Source of the DNA: Asanoa hainanensis
Lineage (GTDB): Bacteria; Actinomycetota; Actinomycetes; Mycobacteriales; Micromonosporaceae
Direction: 5' to 3'
NCBI RefSeq assembly: GCF_900188485.1
Contig: NZ_FZPH01000016.1
Span: 1 to 64,000, forward strand
DNA: 64,000 bases
The position numbers and the translations under genes were made by a program. Numbering within the stretch: position 1 is the first letter of the stretch; each line of letters starts with the position of its first letter. Below are positions 44,384-54,000 of the stretch, in pieces. Under the pieces are notes generated by a model that saw only the letters and a list, made by a program, of their open reading frames with translations, had not been told where the DNA came from and did not search any database.

Positions 44384-46213
44384 ATGTCAGGCACCCCCTC
44401 GTCACCAGTGAACCCGCCGGCCGGCCCGGGCCTGCGCGTCCCGCTGCACGTGCTGGCCGCCGGGCTGATCACGGTCAGCCTGCTCTGGCGGGCCAGCATC
44501 ACCAGCCGGGGCTACCTGACGTTCGACGACTTCCCGCTGCTGTCGCGGGCCGACGCCGCGAGCATCGGGCCGGACTACCTGCTGACGCTGTTCAACAACC
44601 ACTTCATGCCGGCCGGGCAGTTGCTGACCTGGGTCGTGCACCGGTTGACCGAGTTCCAGTACTGGCCGTACGCCACGCTGATGTTGGCCGCCCAGGCGCT
44701 GGTCAGCGTCCTCCTCTACCGGCTGCTGCTGCTGATGCTGCCGAACGGCCCGCTGCTGCTGGCCCCGCTCGCGCTGTTCCTGTTCACCCCGCTGACGCTG
44801 GAGGCCAGCTCGTGGTGGGCGGTCGCCGTCAACGTGCTGCCGATGCAGCTCGCGATGGTGCTCGCGACCGGCGCGTTCGTCCGCTACCAACGCGGCGGCG
44901 GGCGCCGGCACCTGGTGACCCTGGCCGCGGCGATCGTGCTCGGCCTGGTGTTCTTCGAGAAGTCGCTGCTGATCGTCGCATTCGTTGCGCTTTTCGCCGT
45001 CTTCGTCTACAGCCCCGGCGGTCCGGTCCGGGCCGTCGTCGGCGCCGCCCGCCGGTGGTGGCCGGCCTGGCTGACGCTGACGGTCGTGTCGCTGCTCTTC
45101 CTGGCGCTCTACCTGTCGCAGGCCACCTCGTCGCTGCGCCAGCCGGCCTCCGCCAACGAGGTCTTCACCTTCCTGCGCCAGCTCACCACCTTCACGGTCA
45201 TCCCGGGCCTGCTCGGCGGCCCGTGGCGCTGGCTCGACGGTGCCGACGGCGCCCCGCTGACCGCGCCGCCCGAGGCCGCCACCTGGGTCGCCCTGGCGGT
45301 GTTCGCGGCGCTGGTCGCGCTGACCGTCGTGCTGCGCGGCAGCCTGGCCACCCGGGCCTGGCTGCTGCTGCTCAGCTACGTCGCGCTGGACGCGGCCCTG
45401 CTCGGCGCGACCCGGCTCGGCTCGGTGTTCAGCGGCGTGGCCGGCGCGGTGCCCCGCTACGTCGGCGAGGTCGCGGTGGTCGCCGCCATCTGCCTGGGCG
45501 TCGCGCTGTGCGGACTGAAGTCCGAAGCCGAACAACCCCAGAAACAGCCCCAGTGGCGGCCGGTGTTCGGCTACCTCGTCCCACCGGTCGCGATCCTGTT
45601 TCTGGTGAGCTGCTTCTGGAGCGGCCAGGGGTACGGGGACGACTGGGCGATCAAGGCCGGCCGCGACTACCTCAACACCGCCCGGGCCGACCTCGCCGCC
45701 GCGGCGCCCGGCACGGTGTTCATGGACCAGCCGGTGCCAGAGGCGGTCGTCGGGCCGCTGTCGGCGCCGTACAACCTGCAGTCCCGGTTCTTCGCCCCCC
45801 TCGACCAGGACCCGACCTTCGTCACCCAGGCCCGCAACCTGTGGATCTTCGACCAGGCCGGGCACATCCGACCCGCCTGGGTCGCGGGCACGCACGGCGC
45901 GCCCGGCCCGGAGCAGGGGTGCGGCTACCGGGTGACCGGCGACCAGCCGACCACGCTGCGCCTGGAGAAGAGCGTCGGTGACTACTGGTACGCCGCCCGG
46001 ATCGCCTACATCAGCGACCGCGACGCCACCGCCACGGTGCGCCTCGGCGCCGGCCACGAGCACCAGTTCGACGTGCACCGCGGCCTGAACGCCATCTTCC
46101 TGCTGCTCGACGGTGGCGGCTCCGAGCTGACCATGAAGCTGGGCGACCCGGCCGCCAACATCTGCACCAACGAGATCGACGTCGGCTCGGTCGTGCCGCA
46201 GCCGGCCGGCTGA
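44384..46213 (+). CDS. Polytopic membrane protein, possible GT-C glycosyltransferase
   Basis: A 609-residue protein. About ten hydrophobic helices fill residues 15-420. A soluble domain of about 190 residues follows and would lie outside the membrane. The first external loop has Y-L-T-F-D-D-F-P-L-L, with an acidic pair where GT-C enzymes place their catalytic Asp. No named family is certain. It is coupled to the next membrane protein gene (TGATG) and sits beside the AftD locus, so transfer of a sugar from a polyprenyl donor to the cell wall is a fair guess. Its promoter is leaderless. Confidence 0.75.
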   Translation: MSGTPSSPVNPPAGPGLRVPLHVLAAGLITVSLLWRASITSRGYLTFDDFPLLSRADAASIGPDYLLTLFNNHFMPAGQLLTWVVHRLTEFQYWPYATLMLAAQALVSVLLYRLLLLMLPNGPLLLAPLALFLFTPLTLEASSWWAVAVNVLPMQLAMVLATGAFVRYQRGGGRRHLVTLAAAIVLGLVFFEKSLLIVAFVALFAVFVYSPGGPVRAVVGAARRWWPAWLTLTVVSLLFLALYLSQATSSLRQPASANEVFTFLRQLTTFTVIPGLLGGPWRWLDGADGAPLTAPPEAATWVALAVFAALVALTVVLRGSLATRAWLLLLSYVALDAALLGATRLGSVFSGVAGAVPRYVGEVAVVAAICLGVALCGLKSEAEQPQKQPQWRPVFGYLVPPVAILFLVSCFWSGQGYGDDWAIKAGRDYLNTARADLAAAAPGTVFMDQPVPEAVVGPLSAPYNLQSRFFAPLDQDPTFVTQARNLWIFDQAGHIRPAWVAGTHGAPGPEQGCGYRVTGDQPTTLRLEKSVGDYWYAARIAYISDRDATATVRLGAGHEHQFDVHRGLNAIFLLLDGGGSELTMKLGDPAANICTNEIDVGSVVPQPAG

Positions 46214-47895
46214 TGCGGCTCAGGCACTGGCCCGGCTGGCCCGGCTGGCCCGAACGGCTGGCCGCCGCCGCGATCACCGTGGTGGTGCTGGCGCCGCTCG
46301 TCCTGCCCGGCTACGTGCTGCGCTACGACATGGTGTTCGTGCCCCGGCAGCCCATGACCGCCGACCTGTTCGCGCCGGCCGACGCGCTGCCCCGCGCGGT
46401 GCCGCTGGACGCGCTCGTGTCGCTGGCCAACCTCGCCGTGCCGGGCTGGGCGCTGCAACGGCTCGTCCTCGCGGCGATCGTCTACTTCGCGGCGCTCGGC
46501 ATGGCCCGGCTCGTGCCCACCCAGCGGACCCTGCCCCGGCTGGTCGCCGCGCTGGCGTACGCCTGGACCCCGTACCTGGCCGAACGGCTGCTGCTCGGCC
46601 AGTGGGGCCTGCTGCTCGCCTACGCCGCCCTCCCCTGGCTCGTGGCCGCCGCACTGGACCTCCGCACCGCACCGGACCGGCCTCGCGCCCTCGCTCGCCT
46701 CGTGCTCGCGGCGGCCCCGGCCGCGGTCACCCCGACCGGCGGCCTGATCGCCCTGGCCACCGTCGCGGTCCTGGTGCCGTTGCGGGCGGGCCTCGCGGCG
46801 ATCGCCGCCACCGCCGCCCTGTGCGCGCCGTGGGTGGTGGCCACCGCGACCAGCACCGCGGGCGGCACCTCCGACCCCGACGGCGTCGGCGCCTTCGCCG
46901 CCCGCGCCGAGAACTGGAGCGGCGCCCTGGGCGCGCTGGCCGGCACCGGCGGCATCTGGAACGCGCAAACCGTGCCGGGCAGCCGATCCTCGGTGCTCGC
47001 GCCGTTCGCGACGGCGCTCCTGCTGGCCCTGGCCGCCGCCGGCTGGCGAACCCTGCGGCAGCGGTGGCCCGACGGCACGGTCCGCCTCGCCGTGTTGGCC
47101 GCCGGATCGTTCGTCCTGGCCGCCGCCAGCATCGGCCCCGGCGCGCGGGTCATGGAATGGCTGGTGGTCGACATCCCCGGCGCGGGCCTGCTGCGCGACA
47201 GCCAGAAGTTCCTCATCCCGTACGCCGTCCTGCTCGCGGTCCTGGCCGGCCTCGGTGCCGAGGTGCTGGCCGACCGCCTCGCCGTGCGCCTGGACGCCAA
47301 CGCCGGCCGCGTCGTGCTCGTCGCCGCCCTGCTGCTGCCGGTGGCCATCCTGCCGGACCTCGCGTTCGGCGCCGCCGGCCAGCTACGCCCGGTGCGGTAC
47401 CCGGCGGACTGGGACACCGTGGCGACCCAGGTGAAAGCGGCACCCGGCGAGGTGCTCTCGTTGCCGTTCTACGGCTACCAGAGCTACGCCTGGAACCGGG
47501 GCGTGATCGTGCGGGACCCGGCACCGCGCTACCTGGCCGCCCCGGTGCTGATCAACGACGAGCTCCAGGTCGGTCCGGTCACGGTCGACGGGGAGAGCCC
47601 ACGAGCGGCCGAGGTGCGGCGGCTGCTCGACACGGGTCAACCGGTCGCGCCGCTCGGCATGCGGTGGGTGCTGGTCCGGCAGGAGTCCGGCGTCGCGGTG
47701 CCGCCGGCCGTCCTGACCGGCCTGCGGCCGGTGTTCTCGGGGCAGCACCTGGCGTTGTGGGAGAACCCGTCCGCCGCCGCGACGGCCGTCGCAAGCCATC
47801 GACGGTGGCCAGCCGTGGCCGCGCACCTGTTCGCCGCGCTCGTGATCGTCTTCGCCGCGATTCTGGTGCTGCGCCGCAGACCTACCGCGTGGTAA
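46213..47895 (+). CDS. Polytopic membrane protein of the cell-wall locus
   Basis: A 560-residue protein with around twelve hydrophobic helices and a short soluble end before a last C-terminal helix (H-L-F-A-A-L-V-I-V-F-A-A-I-L-V-L). The external loop after helix 1 reads L-R-Y-D-M-V-F-V-P-R-Q-P. The A-Y-A-W-T-P-Y-L-A-E-R segment resembles the A-Y-A-L-A-P-R-M-L-T-E in the AftD protein of this window, so both are probably GT-C-like relatives. The ATG overlaps the previous stop as TGATG. Its exact reaction is unknown. Confidence 0.75.
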   Translation: MRLRHWPGWPGWPERLAAAAITVVVLAPLVLPGYVLRYDMVFVPRQPMTADLFAPADALPRAVPLDALVSLANLAVPGWALQRLVLAAIVYFAALGMARLVPTQRTLPRLVAALAYAWTPYLAERLLLGQWGLLLAYAALPWLVAAALDLRTAPDRPRALARLVLAAAPAAVTPTGGLIALATVAVLVPLRAGLAAIAATAALCAPWVVATATSTAGGTSDPDGVGAFAARAENWSGALGALAGTGGIWNAQTVPGSRSSVLAPFATALLLALAAAGWRTLRQRWPDGTVRLAVLAAGSFVLAAASIGPGARVMEWLVVDIPGAGLLRDSQKFLIPYAVLLAVLAGLGAEVLADRLAVRLDANAGRVVLVAALLLPVAILPDLAFGAAGQLRPVRYPADWDTVATQVKAAPGEVLSLPFYGYQSYAWNRGVIVRDPAPRYLAAPVLINDELQVGPVTVDGESPRAAEVRRLLDTGQPVAPLGMRWVLVRQESGVAVPPAVLTGLRPVFSGQHLALWENPSAAATAVASHRRWPAVAAHLFAALVIVFAAILVLRRRPTAW

Positions 47896-47930
47896 CGTCC
47901 CGCCACGCAGTACGTCGAGGAGGGGTATCT

Positions 47931-48089
47931 ATGGCCCGGTTGGCCACGTTCGTCGTCGCCGCCGTCCTCGGTGCGACGTTGGGTCTCATCGGCATCATCG
48001 CGACGATCGGCCAGATCAGTCCTTCGGCCGACACCGTCGCGAACCAGTCCGACGACAACCCGGCGGCGACCATTTACGGCACCCGCTGA
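47931..48089 (+). CDS. DUF2613 small secreted/membrane protein
   Basis: A 52-residue protein with one N-terminal hydrophobic helix (F-V-V-A-A-V-L-G-A-T-L-G) and a short polar tail ending A-A-T-I-Y-G-T-R. In Mycobacterium tuberculosis the matching protein (Rv0236A) lies next to aftD, and the same neighbourhood exists here. GAGGAGGGG precedes the ATG. Its last 16 bp overlap the 3' end of the opposing glycosyltransferase gene. Confidence 0.85.
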   Translation: MARLATFVVAAVLGATLGLIGIIATIGQISPSADTVANQSDDNPAATIYGTR

Positions 48090-49276
48090 CCGTGCGGCCG
48101 GGGGCTCGCCCCCGGCACGCCGGCAGCACCGGCCCGTAACTGCTCGGCGATCACCCCCGCGAAGGCCTCACCCGAGGCCGCCCAGGTGAACTGTTGCGCG
48201 TGCTTCTGCGCCGCCACACCCAGCTCCGACCGCCGTTCCGGGTCGCGCAGCAGCCGGCGCACGGCGCGCAGGAAGTCGACCTCGTCGTGCACGAGGATCC
48301 CGGTCTCCCCGTCGACGATCGCGTCGGCGACCCCGCCGGCCGACCGGAACGCCACCCCCGGGGTGCCGTGCGCGCCGGCCTCCACAATGGTCAGTCCCCA
48401 GCCCTCCTTGAGCGAGGGCACCAACGACAGCCACGAACGGCAGAGGAGCTCGTGCTTGTGCTCGTCGGTGACGAAGCCGGTGAACCGCACCCGGTCCTCG
48501 ATGCCGAGATCGCCGGCGAGCTCCCGCAGCGGCTCCTCCCACCAGCCGCGGCCGGCGACGACGAGCTCCAGGTCGGGCAGCTCCGGCGAGAGCAGCGCGG
48601 TCACCCGCAGCGCCAGCTCGATCCGCTTGTGCGGCACCAGGCGCCCCAGCACCAGCAGGCTCGGGTGCGCGGTGCGCGGGGCGGGCGGACCGGAGGCCTC
48701 CGGGGTCCCGTTGTGCACGACCCGGATCAGCTCCGGGTCCACGCCGAGCTCGACGAGCTCGCGGCGGCTGGTCGGGGAAACCGTGACGTAGCGCCGGTTC
48801 CGGTAGACGCGCACCGCCAGCCGCGACTCGACCCACCAGCCGATCCGGGACACGACCGGGCCGAAGACCACCGGCCACTGCTCGCGGTGCACGTGGTGGA
48901 CCAGCGTGACCACCGGCCGGCGGGAGTAGAGCGGGCTCAGGAACGGCAGGCCGTTGCAGACGTCGACGATCAGGTCGGGACGCCCGAAACCCCGGCGGGA
49001 CAAGGGTCCGAAGCCGAAAACACCGGCCAGGTACGCGAGTGCGGCGCGCAGGTAGACCGTGTGCCGGCCGCCCTGACGCACGATCGCAACGCCGTCGGTC
49101 TTGACCTCACGCGCCTGAGCGCTACCGTGTGCCTGGCAAAAAAGCGTGACACGGTAGCCGCGCGACACCAGCTCGGCCGCCATCCGCTCGATGTAGACCT
49201 CCGAGCCGCCGCCCTCGGGATGGCGCACATCGCGCCAGTTCAGGAACACCAGGTGTGGCGCCAAAGCATCCGTCAT
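48074..49276 (-). CDS. GT4-family glycosyltransferase
   Basis: A 400-residue GT-B enzyme. The N-terminal domain opens with N-W-R-D-V-R-H-P-E-G-G-G-S-E. The C-terminal donor site has the E-x7-E motif K-E-G-W-G-L-T-I-V-E. It would use a nucleotide-activated sugar on the inner face of the membrane. In mycobacteria the neighbouring Rv0225 is a comparable enzyme, so a role in a cell-envelope glycan is likely. GGAG lies 7 bp before the ATG. It is divergent from the binding-protein/VWA gene. Confidence 0.9.
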   Translation of the reverse strand: MTDALAPHLVFLNWRDVRHPEGGGSEVYIERMAAELVSRGYRVTLFCQAHGSAQAREVKTDGVAIVRQGGRHTVYLRAALAYLAGVFGFGPLSRRGFGRPDLIVDVCNGLPFLSPLYSRRPVVTLVHHVHREQWPVVFGPVVSRIGWWVESRLAVRVYRNRRYVTVSPTSRRELVELGVDPELIRVVHNGTPEASGPPAPRTAHPSLLVLGRLVPHKRIELALRVTALLSPELPDLELVVAGRGWWEEPLRELAGDLGIEDRVRFTGFVTDEHKHELLCRSWLSLVPSLKEGWGLTIVEAGAHGTPGVAFRSAGGVADAIVDGETGILVHDEVDFLRAVRRLLRDPERRSELGVAAQKHAQQFTWAASGEAFAGVIAEQLRAGAAGVPGASPRPHGQRVP

Positions 49277-49392
49277 GGTCTACTCCGCCACCCCTACCAG
49301 CGAGTAATATTCGCGACCGCGTCACCCTAGGGCGCGGTCGGGTTGGTTGGCAACGCTTGGCGTCGATGATCTGTGAAAGGTAGGTAGGGAGC

Positions 49393-51000
49393 GTGGCGGA
49401 CAACCGCCGACCGGAGTTCTGGCCGGTCGTGCTGCTGAGCGCCGCCCTCGTCGTGGTGCTCGCCGGCTGGGCCGCGCTCAGCTACGTCGACCGCACCGGC
49501 GACGACCCCACCTGCGAGCGGCGCATCGCGCTGCGGGTCATGGTCGCGCCCAGCGTGGCGCCTGCCGCCCGCGAGGTCGGCGGCCAGGTCGCCACCCGCG
49601 AGCGCTGCCTGGACGTGACCGTCGAGGCCCGCGAGTCCGCCGACGTGCTGCGCCTGCTCACCGCCGGCGTGCGGCCCGACGTCTGGCTGCCGGAGTCGAC
49701 GCTGTGGCTGCGCCGGGCCCGCGCGGCCGGCGCCTTCCAGGTGCCCACGACCGGCGTCTCCGTCGCGACCACCCCGGTCGTGCTCGCCCTCGACGAGCGG
49801 TCCGCCACCCGCCTCGGCTGGCCCCGCCGCACGCCGGGCTGGAAGACCCTGGTCGCCGCCGACGACCCGCCGCTGCCCGTGGTGCTGCCCGACCCGGCCA
49901 CCAGCCCGCTCGGCTTCGCGGCCGTGGCCGGCATCAAGACCCTCGCCGGAGACGGCGCCGGAGCGGCGGCCGCCATCATGCGCCGGCTCGCCCCCCGCAC
50001 CGTCGCCGTCTCCGGCGAGGCCGCACCGACGCCCGGCGGACCCGGCGGCGCCGAGTCCGCCGTCGTGAGCACCGAGCAGCAGGTGCTGCGGGCCGGCGCC
50101 CAGGTCGCCGTCTACCCGCCGAAGCCGTTGCCCGGCCTCGACTACCCGTACGCGGTGCTCGCCGGGGGCCAGGCCCGCGACGGCGCCGCCGCGTTCCTGC
50201 GGCTGCTGCTGGCCGCGGACGGGGTCGCGGCCCTGGCCCGCGACGGGCTGCGCTCACCGGCCGGCGCCCCAGCGACCGGCGGCGCGCGCCGGATCCGCAC
50301 CAAGGCCTACCCGCCCGTGCCGGTGCCGCCGGAGGCCGAGACGACGGACCTGCTCAACGCCTGGGGCGGCGTGCACCTGTCCGCCCGGCTGCTCGCCGTG
50401 CTCGACACCTCCGGCTCGATGGAGGCCGCGGTCGGCGACGGCGGCGAGACCCGCATGTCGGCCACGATCAAGGCCGCGCAGGGCGGCGTGGGCCTGCTGC
50501 TGGGCACGACCGAGATCGGCATCTGGACGTTCTCCACCGACGTCGACGGCGCCCGCGACTACGTCGAGAACGTGCCGGTCGGTCCGGTCGGCCCTCGGCG
50601 CGCGGAGATCGTGCGCGAGCTCGGCCAGATCCGGGCCAAGCGCAACGGCGGCACCGGCCTGTACGACACGCTCCTCGCCGCCTACCAGGACGGCACCCGC
50701 AACTGGACCCCCGGCCGGATCAACCTCGTACTGGTGCTGACCGACGGGACCGACGACAACGCCAGCGGGATCGGCCAGGCGAAGCTGCTGGCCGAGCTGG
50801 CGAAGCTGCAGGACCCGCGCCGCCCGCTGCCGGTCCTGTTCATCGGTGTCGGCCCCGACATCGACGCCGGGGAGCTCAACACGATCGCCAAAGCCACCGG
50901 CGGGCGGGTGGCGCTGACGCCCGAACCGTCCGGGATCCGCCAGATCTTCTTCTCCGCGCTCGCGGAGTTCAGCTGCCTGCCGCCGGAGTGCCGACGTTGA
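49393..51000 (+). CDS. Membrane-anchored binding-protein/VWA hybrid
   Basis: A 535-residue protein. One N-terminal membrane anchor (V-V-L-L-S-A-A-L-V-V-V-L-A-G-W) leads a domain related to type 2 periplasmic binding proteins (about 40-310). A von Willebrand A domain follows from about 330, with an intact metal-ion site D338-T-S-G-S and a later T-D-G-T-D-D. VWA domains bind protein partners through the metal. The GTG start has AGGTAGGGAG before it. Its stop overlaps the start of the AftD-type gene (TTGA), which points to a joint function in arabinan assembly. Confidence 0.85.
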   Translation: MADNRRPEFWPVVLLSAALVVVLAGWAALSYVDRTGDDPTCERRIALRVMVAPSVAPAAREVGGQVATRERCLDVTVEARESADVLRLLTAGVRPDVWLPESTLWLRRARAAGAFQVPTTGVSVATTPVVLALDERSATRLGWPRRTPGWKTLVAADDPPLPVVLPDPATSPLGFAAVAGIKTLAGDGAGAAAAIMRRLAPRTVAVSGEAAPTPGGPGGAESAVVSTEQQVLRAGAQVAVYPPKPLPGLDYPYAVLAGGQARDGAAAFLRLLLAADGVAALARDGLRSPAGAPATGGARRIRTKAYPPVPVPPEAETTDLLNAWGGVHLSARLLAVLDTSGSMEAAVGDGGETRMSATIKAAQGGVGLLLGTTEIGIWTFSTDVDGARDYVENVPVGPVGPRRAEIVRELGQIRAKRNGGTGLYDTLLAAYQDGTRNWTPGRINLVLVLTDGTDDNASGIGQAKLLAELAKLQDPRRPLPVLFIGVGPDIDAGELNTIAKATGGRVALTPEPSGIRQIFFSALAEFSCLPPECRR

Positions 51001-54000
51001 CCGCCATCACGCAGGAGCCGGTCACGGCCGAAACCACCGCCTCGCCGGCTGAGAGGCCGGCGCGCCGGAGCCGGCGTTGGATCGGCACCGCCGCCGGCGC
51101 CGTGCTGCTGGCGGTCGTCGCGTTCCTGCAACGCCCCGGACAGTCCACTTTCGACACCAAGCTCGACCTCGCCGTCGACCCGATCGGCTTCATGGGCCGG
51201 GCGCTGCACCTGTGGAACTCGGAGGCGACCTCGGGCGAGCTGCAGAACCAGGCGTACGGCTACCTGTTCCCGATGGGGCCGTTCTTCGCCGGCGGCGACC
51301 TGCTCGGCGTGCCGACCTGGATCACCCAGCGGCTGTGGTCGGCGCTGCTGCTCGTCGTGGCCTACCTCGGCGTGCTGCTGCTGGCCCGGGCCATCCGCAT
51401 CGGCTCGGAGCCGGCGCGCCTGCTCGCCGCCCTCGCGTACGCGCTGGCACCCCGGATGCTCACCGAGGTCGGACCGCTCTCGGCCGAGATGCTGCCGGTG
51501 GTCATGCTGCCGTGGGTCCTGCTGCCGCTGGTCACGGTGCGCTCCCCGCGCCGCGCGGCGGCGCTGTCCGCCCTCGCCGTGCTGTGCATGGGCGGCATCA
51601 ACGCCGCCGCCGTGCTGATGGCGCTGGTGCTGCCCGGCATCTGGTTCCTGACCAGGCGCTGGGACCGCCGGCACACCGCCCTCGCGGCCTGGTGGACGCT
51701 GTGCGTGGCCGCGGTCAGCCTCTGGTGGGCGCTGCCGCTTCTGCTGCTCGGCCAGTACAGCCTCCCGTTCCTCGACTTCATCGAGTCGTCGGCGACCACC
51801 ACCGCGGTCACGTCGCTGTTCCAGGCCATGCGCGGCACGAACCAGTGGGTCGGGTACGTCATCCAGGGCGAGCCCTGGTGGCCGGCCGGCTGGGTGCTGA
51901 TCGACAGCCCGGTGCTGATGGTGGCGACCGCCCTCGTCGCGATCGTGGGCCTCGTCGGCCTCGGGCTGCGCGGGCTGCCCGAGCGGCGGTTCCTGGTCTT
52001 CGGCATGCTGACCGGGCTGACGTTGCTGGCGGTCGGCTACCTCGGCACCTTCGACAGCCCGTTCGCCGGCCCGGTCCGCGACCTGCTCGACGGTCCGCTG
52101 GCACCGTTGCGCAACGTGCACAAGTTCGAGCCGGTGCTGCGCCTGCCGATCGTGCTCGGCCTCGCCCACGCGGCCAGCCGCGCGTTCGCGGTGCGCCGGT
52201 TCCGGCTGCCCGTCGCGCCGGTCGTCGCCGCCGTGCTGATCGTGGCGGCCGCCCCGGCCTGGTCCGGTGCGCTGCGGCCCGGCCCCGGCTGGTCCGACGT
52301 GCCCGACTACTGGCGCCAGGCCAGCGGCTGGCTCGCCGCGCAGGACTCCCGCGCCCGCACGCTGGTCGTGCCCGGCGTCGGTTTCGCGCAGAACGCCTGG
52401 GGCCGCACCGTCGACGAGGTCATCCAGCCGCTGGCCGGCGCGCCCTGGGCGACCCGCAACCAGATCCCGCTGGGCTCCGAGGGCAACACCCGGGTCATGG
52501 ACACCGTCGAAGCGGTGCTCGAACAGGGCCGTGGCTCCCCCGCCCTCGCCGACTTCCTCGCCCGCTCCGGCTATCGCTTCCTGCTGGTGCGCCACGACAT
52601 CGACCGCACGGCGACCGCCGCGCCGCCGATCGCGGCCATCCGCCAGGCCGTCGCCAACTCACCCGGGCTGCGTCCGGCGGCCCAGTTCGGGCCCACCGTC
52701 GCGGCGGACCCCGCGGGCAGCCCCGCCGACGCCGGGACCGCGGTGCCGTCGATCGAGATCTTCGAGGTCGAGCGCGACGTGCCGGTCGCGTCAGCGGTCT
52801 CCTCGGGCGACGTGCGGGTGGTCAGCGGCGGCCCGGAGTCGCTGCTGACCGCGCTGGAGCAGGGCGTGCTGGCGGAAGGCACCCCCGCGGTGCTCGCCGG
52901 CGACGACCTCACCACGGATGAGCCGGCGGAGGCGACACCGGTCGTCACCGACGGCCTGCGCCGGCGCGAGCTCAACGTCGGCCGCGTCCGCGACAACCTA
53001 AGCCAGACGATGACCTCGGACGAGGAGACCCGGCAGGGACGCCAGCGCGGCGACCTGCTCCCGTTCCCGGCCGCGGGGCACGAGACCCTCGCGGCGTACC
53101 AGGGGATCCGGTCGGTCACCGCCTCCAGCAGCGCGGCCTTCGCCGACACCCTGGCGCCCACCGACGTGTCGCACCTGCCGTTCGCGGCCCTGGACGGCGA
53201 CTCCCGCACGGCCTGGCGGTCCGACCCGCTCGCACCGGCCGCCGGCCAGTGGCTGGAGGTCACCTTCGACACGCCGCGCCGCGTCGACCAGCTCACCGTC
53301 GACTTCGACACCGACCTGCGCGACGCCACCCCGGTCGGCTACGTGCGGGTCAGCACCGACCAGGGCGACATCGAGCGCCAGGTGTCGCAGCGCCCCGGTC
53401 CGCAGCGGCTCGACCCGTTGCCCGGCCTGACCACGACGGTCCGGGTTACCGTGCTGGGTCTGGCCCCCGGCTTCCCGAACGGCGCCGTGGCCCTGCGCGA
53501 GCTCGGCATCCCTGGGCTGGCGGCCGAACGCGCGTTGCGGGTGCCGGCCGACGCGCCCGCCGGGTCGCCGCCGATCTACGCGTTCGCCCGTGGCCTGGAG
53601 GACCGGGCCGCCTGCTTCGCGCCGGCCGGCACCGTCCACTGTGACCAGTTCCTGCGCCGCACCGGCGAGGAGCCGCTCGGCCTGGACCGGATCTTCACCA
53701 CGCCCACGAAGGCCGACTACGGCCTGCGGCTGACCGCCCACCCCCGGCCCGGCGGCACGCTGCCACTGGACGCGCCGGTGACCGCCGCGGCCTCGTCGGT
53801 GCTCGCCGGTGACGCGCTGGTCGGCGCCGACGCCGCCGTCGACGGCGACCCCGCGACCGCGTGGCTGGCCGAGCCGGTCGACCCGGCCCCGTCCGTCGAC
53901 CTGGCCTGGACCGGCAAGCGCCGCGTGGACCGGCTCCGGCTGGTCGTCCCGGAAGCGCCGGTCGCGTCGACACCGCTGGCGGTCATCGTGCGCGCCGCCG

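Noticed and set aside
49704..50996. N-terminal extension of the AftD frame
   Set aside because: It lies entirely within the VWA gene and encodes an Arg-rich sequence. The real start is near 50997, with a ribosome site and stop overlap.
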